NCBI GenBank assembly: GCA_965662885.1
Contig: CBFIJI010000030.1
Span: 1-19,671 of the forward strand
Length of the DNA: 19,671 nt
Source: CBFIJI01 sp965662885
GTDB taxonomy: Bacteria; Bacteroidota; Bacteroidia; Flavobacteriales; Flavobacteriaceae
Direction: 5' to 3'
Shown: positions 15,630-19,671 of the stretch, one piece after another
Layout of the letters: the number at the start of each line of letters is the position of its first letter
How positions within the stretch are numbered: position 1 is the stretch's first letter
The notes under the pieces: generated by a model
Told to the model about the DNA's origin: nothing
Databases searched by the model: none
The model's input: only the letters and a program-made list of their open reading frames with translations
Translations under genes and position numbers: made by a program

Positions 15630-16799
15630 ATGTTACTTATTGAAATACTATTATTGTGCATTGGGGGCTATTTGTCTTTGTCCTCTCTGTATCTTTTCAT
15701 TTTTGCTCTAGGGGCACGTTTACTACCTAAGAAAACACCTAAAACGATTACAGATAAAAGAAACCACATTACCCTACTAGTTCCCTCCTTTAAAGAGGAC
15801 GAACTCATTGTACAAACAATAAATAATGTCTTAGATCAATCCTATACTGCTTTTACACTAGTTGTGATTGCCGATTCCTTTCAAGAAGATACCTTAAAGC
15901 TATTACGTAAACTCCCCATCGAACTTTATGAAGTATCTTTTGAAAACAGTTCCAAAACCAAATCCATTCAATACGCTTTAACAAAAATTACCCCTACGGA
16001 TGCTTGCTTGGTCTTGGATGCGGATAACCTTGTTGCCTCTGATTTTTTGGAGCAAATGAATAGGCACTTTAACCGTGGATATGATGCTGTGCAGGCTAAG
16101 AGGGTTTCAAAAAATAAAAACACAAATTTTGCTATACTTGACTCGCTAAGTGAGGAAATCAATAATTCGATTTATAACCAAGGGTGTAATAATTTGGGTT
16201 TATCCTCCCGAATCGTAGGTTCTGGGATGTTGATTGAATTTAATCTGTTTATGGAAATAATGCTTCAGGTAAAAGAAATCACTGGTTTACTGGGTGCCGA
16301 AGATAAATTTTTGGAGATGGAACTCATTAAAAAGAATAAATTCATCTTTTATGCAGCTGACATAGAACTCCTTGATGCCAAGACCAATAACGCTAAAGCT
16401 TTTAAAAATCAACGTTCACGTTGGATTAGTGCACAATACCATATTTTTAGAATGTTTTATAAGCAGACGTTCCAACAACTTTTTTTAAAAAATTTCGATT
16501 TTTTCAATAAAACACTTCAATTGGCTTTGCCACCCAGATTACTATTAATGGTTTTTTTGGGTCTTGGAATGCTCTTTCATTTTTTCTTCTTTACGGATGT
16601 TCTGTGGTTGTGGTTAGTAGGTTTTCTATTGAATATAACAGCCAATTTTATTTCTATCCCCAAAGCCTTATTCAACGCTAAATTAGTTGTAGCATTATTA
16701 TCCATTCCAAAAGCAACCCTGTACACCCTACTCAGTTTATTTCGCTTAAGGCTGGCACGCAAAAATTTCATTCATACCATTAAAGACGAAAACAGTTAA
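15630..16799 (+). CDS. Membrane GT2 glycosyltransferase with QxxRW motif (paralogue 2)
   Basis: A 389-residue protein with an N-terminal helix (about 3-27), GT-A domain and about three C-terminal helices (305-375). Motifs: VPSFKED, VVIADSFQ, DADN at 130-133, AEDKFLEMEL in the catalytic acid region, and QRSRW at 261-265. It is a full-length relative of the protein at 9038-10186 and likely arose by duplication. The catalytic-region difference (ED here, FD there) and divergent surface positions suggest they now make different linkages. An 82-base gap precedes it, the longest between genes within the cluster, containing TAACTTTA at 15601, one base off the TAnnTTTG -7 consensus; a weak internal promoter is possible. 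Confidence 0.87.
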   Translation: MLLIEILLLCIGGYLSLSSLYLFIFALGARLLPKKTPKTITDKRNHITLLVPSFKEDELIVQTINNVLDQSYTAFTLVVIADSFQEDTLKLLRKLPIELYEVSFENSSKTKSIQYALTKITPTDACLVLDADNLVASDFLEQMNRHFNRGYDAVQAKRVSKNKNTNFAILDSLSEEINNSIYNQGCNNLGLSSRIVGSGMLIEFNLFMEIMLQVKEITGLLGAEDKFLEMELIKKNKFIFYAADIELLDAKTNNAKAFKNQRSRWISAQYHIFRMFYKQTFQQLFLKNFDFFNKTLQLALPPRLLLMVFLGLGMLFHFFFFTDVLWLWLVGFLLNITANFISIPKALFNAKLVVALLSIPKATLYTLLSLFRLRLARKNFIHTIKDENS

Positions 16800-16803
16800 A
16801 CCC

Positions 16804-17727
16804 ATGCATCTTCCAAATTTCATCATCTTAGGCGCAGGAAAAAGCGGAACTACTATTATTAATTATTTAATAAACCAGCACCACGATGTATATATGTCTC
16901 CCGTAAAAGAGCCTAATTTCTTTGCTTTAGAAGGAGAAACAAAAATCACTGGATACGATAAAGACGACCCATATGGATTTTATAATTATCCACAATCGGT
17001 AACCAATTTGGAAGACTACAAAGCCCTTTTTAAGGAAGTGGAAAACGAAAAAATTATCGGCGACTGCTCCAATATGTACCAGTATAAAACTAAAGCTGCT
17101 GATAACATAAAAAAATACATCCCCGAAGCCAAGCTTCTTGGTATTTTTAGAAATCCATCAGAGCGTCTTTTTTCAAGACATCAACACTTAGTGCGCCAAA
17201 ACCTTTCTCCAACCCCAAACTTTACCGATTGTTTTACCAAAGGGAACTTGTGGTGGCAAAGAAATGACTTAATTCAAGAAGGGTTTTACTATACCCACAT
17301 GAAGTATTATTTTGACCATTTTGATTCCTCCAAAATAAAAATCATGCTTTATGATGACTTCAGAAACGATCCGACGGCTTTTATGAAAGAAATATTTGAT
17401 TATTTAGAAATCGACAACACCTTTACTCCTGATTTCTCCATGCAATTAAATGTAGGAGGAGAAATAAAAAATAAATTCAAAGATAAATTTATTGGTGAAC
17501 AAAGTCTCATACGAAAAAGTATTGAAAAAATTTCTCCATCTTTTGTAGAGTGGTCCCGACAAAACGATACCCTCTTAAAATGGGTTTACAAACTCAGAAA
17601 CAAAAACTTAAAACGATCCCAATTAAGCCCTGAAATCAAAAAAAGGCTTAATGATGAAATTTACGGTGATGAAATCAATAAATTCGCTAAACTCATTGAT
17701 CGTGATTTAAGTCATTGGTTGATCTAG
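16804..17727 (+). CDS. PAPS-dependent sulfotransferase
   Basis: A 307-residue sulfotransferase. The 5'-phosphosulfate loop is FIILGAGKSGTT (K13), the 3'-phosphate site is IFRNPSERLFSRH (R116 and S124), and KEPNFF (E36) matches the region that carries the catalytic glutamate in heparan N-sulfotransferase-type enzymes. The length suits a single-domain carbohydrate sulfotransferase. It moves sulfate from PAPS to a hydroxyl or amino group. There is no signal peptide, so it acts in the cytoplasm, presumably on the lipid-linked repeat unit before flipping. It is the last gene of the run, four bases after the paralogous GT2 gene, so a sulfated exopolysaccharide is the natural inference. PAPS synthesis genes are not in the window. 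Confidence 0.9.
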   Translation: MHLPNFIILGAGKSGTTIINYLINQHHDVYMSPVKEPNFFALEGETKITGYDKDDPYGFYNYPQSVTNLEDYKALFKEVENEKIIGDCSNMYQYKTKAADNIKKYIPEAKLLGIFRNPSERLFSRHQHLVRQNLSPTPNFTDCFTKGNLWWQRNDLIQEGFYYTHMKYYFDHFDSSKIKIMLYDDFRNDPTAFMKEIFDYLEIDNTFTPDFSMQLNVGGEIKNKFKDKFIGEQSLIRKSIEKISPSFVEWSRQNDTLLKWVYKLRNKNLKRSQLSPEIKKRLNDEIYGDEINKFAKLIDRDLSHWLI

Positions 17728-17854
17728 TCCCCGTTGTTTCTTTTATTCATTTAGCTTAACTTTATTAAGGTACGTGAAAAAAATTAAGCAGTCCCAATCA
17801 TCCTGCTCAATTTCTTATGTCTTTAAAAAGCATTCACTTATTTCTCATTGAACC

Positions 17855-17900
17855 ATCGTTACTGAAACGTGTAACCACTGTAGCGATTATTTTTATTTTT
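17855..17900 (+). terminator. Possible rho-independent terminator
   Basis: ATCGTTACTG (17855-17864) pairs with CTGTAGCGAT (17878-17887) across a 13-base loop, with one mismatch and one G-T wobble, followed by the T-rich run TATTTTTATTTTT (17888-17900). It lies about 130 bases after the sulfotransferase stop. The stem is modest in GC content, so the call is tentative. Confidence 0.42.
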
Positions 17901-18040
17901 CCCCCTTGAAAATCATCTTTAAAACGCATATTACTTGCAAAATGCAATTTATTTTATCAGTATAAAATACTAATAATCAAATATTTATATATAATTAAAA
18001 TTTTTTTTTAGTATTATTTTAATAAACACATAAATAATAT

Positions 18041-18048
18041 TATTTTTG
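18041..18048 (+). promoter_or_regulatory. Candidate Bacteroidota -7 promoter element for the lipoprotein gene
   Basis: TATTTTTG fits TAnnTTTG and lies 46 bases before the GTG start at 18094. No clear TTTG is found at the -33 position, so this is a weak call in very AT-rich DNA. Confidence 0.38.
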
Positions 18049-18093
18049 AAGTAACCATACAACTAAAGAAACTATAATTAATTATTAATCATC

Positions 18094-19671
18094 GTGAAAT
18101 CATTTAAAATTTTATTTTTAATTCTTTTTACAGCCTTCATCAGTTGTGAAAAAACGTATTATGTCGAAGAAGCACCCATTGCATTAGCTGATGCTGTTTT
18201 AGGAGACGATCAACTAACCATACCGGAAGGGTTTGATTTTTCCTCAACACAAGATCAGAGTATTCAAATTACAGGAAACAAATTTCCTGCAGATGCACAA
18301 ATTAGCTTTAGCCTTTATCAGGTGGTCGACACTACAGCGACGCTTATCCACAAAGGATTTGTTAAAGCAAACGAAGCTTTGGACCAATCGTATTCATTTC
18401 CCAATCACGTTCAACGCGTCAAGATCGAAGCATCGTATGGGAACAAGACCTATGCAACGGAACTTTCAAAAGAGGAGTTGGGGAATTTTTCTCTCGACTT
18501 TGACAATTTCACCAATCCAACAGCACTAAGAAATTCGACAGCGGTGAAACCTGCTAATTCCAAAGATGACGACGACTATAAATCTGGGGTTGGTGTAATC
18601 GCACCTAATAACACCTGTCCAAGTAGCGTTACAGGTAGTTTTACCAGTAGCGATACAGGAACCTACACTCTATATTCTCGAGAAACATGGAAAGTAACAG
18701 GTTCAGGTATCTTTCGCGGTAGAATTAATTCTTCGGAAATTGCAACTTTATACATTTGTAGTGGTGCTACATGGAAGCCCTCTAGAATAAATATTTCCGA
18801 CCATAGATTTAAAATTGTGGTTTTATCCGGGGGCACCTTGGATTTATCTGATATTCCATACAACTACACATTTGCTTCGATTCTTGAAAACGAAGGAACT
18901 GTAATAAAGTCCAACGGGACATTTACCCCAATAAATGGATCCAAAGTTTATAACTGGGGTACAATGGATTTTAATAATCTTAATTCACAAGGATCTTTTA
19001 GAAATTATGAAGGGACCATTACCACCAATGGATATTTTGTTACCAATGGTGGTGGTGCTCACTTCGATAATGATGGTTCTGCTGGATCTGGAGCTGTTGT
19101 AAACGTTGGGAGTTATGCTATTTTCAATAGTAACTTCAGGAATTATGCCAATAGTCAACTCAATGTAACGGATTATCTTACGAACAATGCGGCAATTTAC
19201 AATGAATGTTCCATCTCTGCATATAACTTTACATCAAATGCTAGTGTTAACTTAGCAGGAGAAGAAGGGGCTTATATTAATGTTGCCAATGATTATAAAA
19301 TCAACAGTGGAAACCTAAAGGCGGCAAATGGTACAGGAAACCACTTGATACAGACGAAGAATTTAACCTCAGGCACCAATATAACTTTTAGGACCAACAC
19401 CAACTATTCCCTTCTTGAAGTGACCGGTACGATGAATTTCTATTCTAGCAACAACCGGTTAAGAGGGAATCTTTATGTCTGCTCCCCTAGTTATACTGCA
19501 AATATGGGGAATGGACATGTTATTGCGGACTGTTCGGCCTCGGTGGATGCTTCTACCTGTTCCCCTGGCTACAATTCAAACCCCGATACAGATGGTGACG
19601 GTGTTTATGATGATGTTGATGTAGAAATTAACAATATGGACGTAGCTACCTATAACTATCCACAAGGACAA
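18094..19671 (+). CDS. Secreted lipoprotein, probably LruC-domain family (3' end cut by window edge)
   Basis: A GTG at 18094 opens 526 codons in frame to the window end; the frame has a stop at 18079-18081 and no ATG in between. The product begins with KSFKILFLILFTAFISC, a lipoprotein signal with the lipidated Cys at residue 18, so it is likely membrane-anchored, facing the periplasm or cell surface. A beta-sandwich-like N-terminal part (about 45-150) is followed by an acidic linker (KDDDD). Residues about 250-470 contain Asn/Gly-rich imperfect repeats (VYNWGTMDFNN, SFRNYEGTITTNG, IFNSNFRNYANS) that look like a beta-solenoid. The visible end has DTDGDGVYDDVD (498-509), a Ca-binding loop which in LruC-domain proteins opens the conserved C-terminal domain. 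That domain is mostly beyond the edge, so the family call is by resemblance. It is a separate transcription unit from the polysaccharide genes. Confidence 0.75.
   Translation, partial: MKSFKILFLILFTAFISCEKTYYVEEAPIALADAVLGDDQLTIPEGFDFSSTQDQSIQITGNKFPADAQISFSLYQVVDTTATLIHKGFVKANEALDQSYSFPNHVQRVKIEASYGNKTYATELSKEELGNFSLDFDNFTNPTALRNSTAVKPANSKDDDDYKSGVGVIAPNNTCPSSVTGSFTSSDTGTYTLYSRETWKVTGSGIFRGRINSSEIATLYICSGATWKPSRINISDHRFKIVVLSGGTLDLSDIPYNYTFASILENEGTVIKSNGTFTPINGSKVYNWGTMDFNNLNSQGSFRNYEGTITTNGYFVTNGGGAHFDNDGSAGSGAVVNVGSYAIFNSNFRNYANSQLNVTDYLTNNAAIYNECSISAYNFTSNASVNLAGEEGAYINVANDYKINSGNLKAANGTGNHLIQTKNLTSGTNITFRTNTNYSLLEVTGTMNFYSSNNRLRGNLYVCSPSYTANMGNGHVIADCSASVDASTCSPGYNSNPDTDGDGVYDDVDVEINNMDVATYNYPQGQ

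Larger units (their letters stand above)
17728..18093. other. Gene-free AT-rich stretch between the EPS locus and the lipoprotein gene
   Basis: I see no convincing gene or tRNA here. It contains a terminator-like hairpin (17855-17900) and, near the right end, a candidate promoter (18041-18048). The stretch from about 17930 to 18090 is extremely AT-rich, which fits an upstream promoter region. It marks the end of the polysaccharide operon. Confidence 0.6.

Noticed and set aside
17755..17775. Small inverted repeat CTTAA...TTAAG after the sulfotransferase as terminator
   Set aside because: The stem is only five A/T-rich pairs with no T-run after it.
18550..18600. DDDDYK-like stretch in the lipoprotein resembling an epitope tag
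   Set aside because: It is part of a natural acidic linker in a continuous native gene; the likeness is coincidence.
18233..18863. Open frames at 18233-18529 (plus) and 18663-18863 (minus)
   Set aside because: Both are inside the continuous lipoprotein frame that begins at GTG 18094 with a good lipoprotein signal.
1..19671. CRISPR arrays, insertion sequences, tRNA or rRNA genes
   Set aside because: I saw no regular spaced repeats, transposase-like proteins, terminal inverted repeats or recognisable RNA genes.

Overview
The window is AT-rich. Ribosome-binding sites are weak, there are two candidate TAnnTTTG-type -7 promoter elements, and the protein families present (FdtA-type isomerase, short TolC-like protein, LruC-type lipoprotein, HGMDIYALQLIR-type glycosyltransferase) point to Bacteroidota, most likely a flavobacterium and possibly marine because of the sulfotransferase. 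This assignment is inference from protein style, not from a marker gene.

Layout. Positions 1-1541 (minus strand) hold most of a GAF/PAS sensor histidine kinase, cut by the left edge just after its phosphoacceptor His. Divergent from it, a plus-strand run from 1655 to 17727 holds a single-domain receiver, a phosphoglycosyl transferase carrying a degenerate N-terminal receiver, and then a complete-looking Wzx/Wzy-type exopolysaccharide or capsule locus. That locus has six glycosyltransferases (five GT2-like, three of them membrane-anchored; one GT4-like), a short TolC-like outer-membrane protein, a Wzz-type chain-length regulator, a Wzy-like polymerase, a Wzx flippase, the fdtA-fdtC-fdtB module for a dTDP-3-acetamido-3,6-dideoxyhexose, and a terminal sulfotransferase. 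A gene-free stretch of about 365 bases (17728-18093) has a weak terminator-like hairpin and a candidate promoter. It precedes a separate lipoprotein gene (18094 to right edge) with Asn/Gly-rich repeats and the start of a Ca-binding DxDGD motif typical of LruC-domain proteins.

How the genes work together (inferred). The phosphoglycosyl transferase loads the first sugar-1-phosphate onto undecaprenyl phosphate. The glycosyltransferases extend the repeat unit, including an N-acetylated 3-amino-3,6-dideoxyhexose made by FdtA/B/C from dTDP-4-keto-6-deoxyglucose; the RmlA/RmlB enzymes that supply it are not in the window. Wzx flips the unit, Wzy polymerises it, Wzz sets chain length, and the small TolC-like protein may replace Wza as the outer-membrane exit. 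The sulfotransferase suggests a sulfated product. The kinase/receiver/pseudo-receiver arrangement at the left end suggests that initiation of synthesis is under phosphosignal control.

The points most worth following are the pseudo-receiver fused to the initiating transferase next to a stand-alone receiver, and the half-length TolC-like protein paired with Wzz where a Wza/SLBB protein would be expected.
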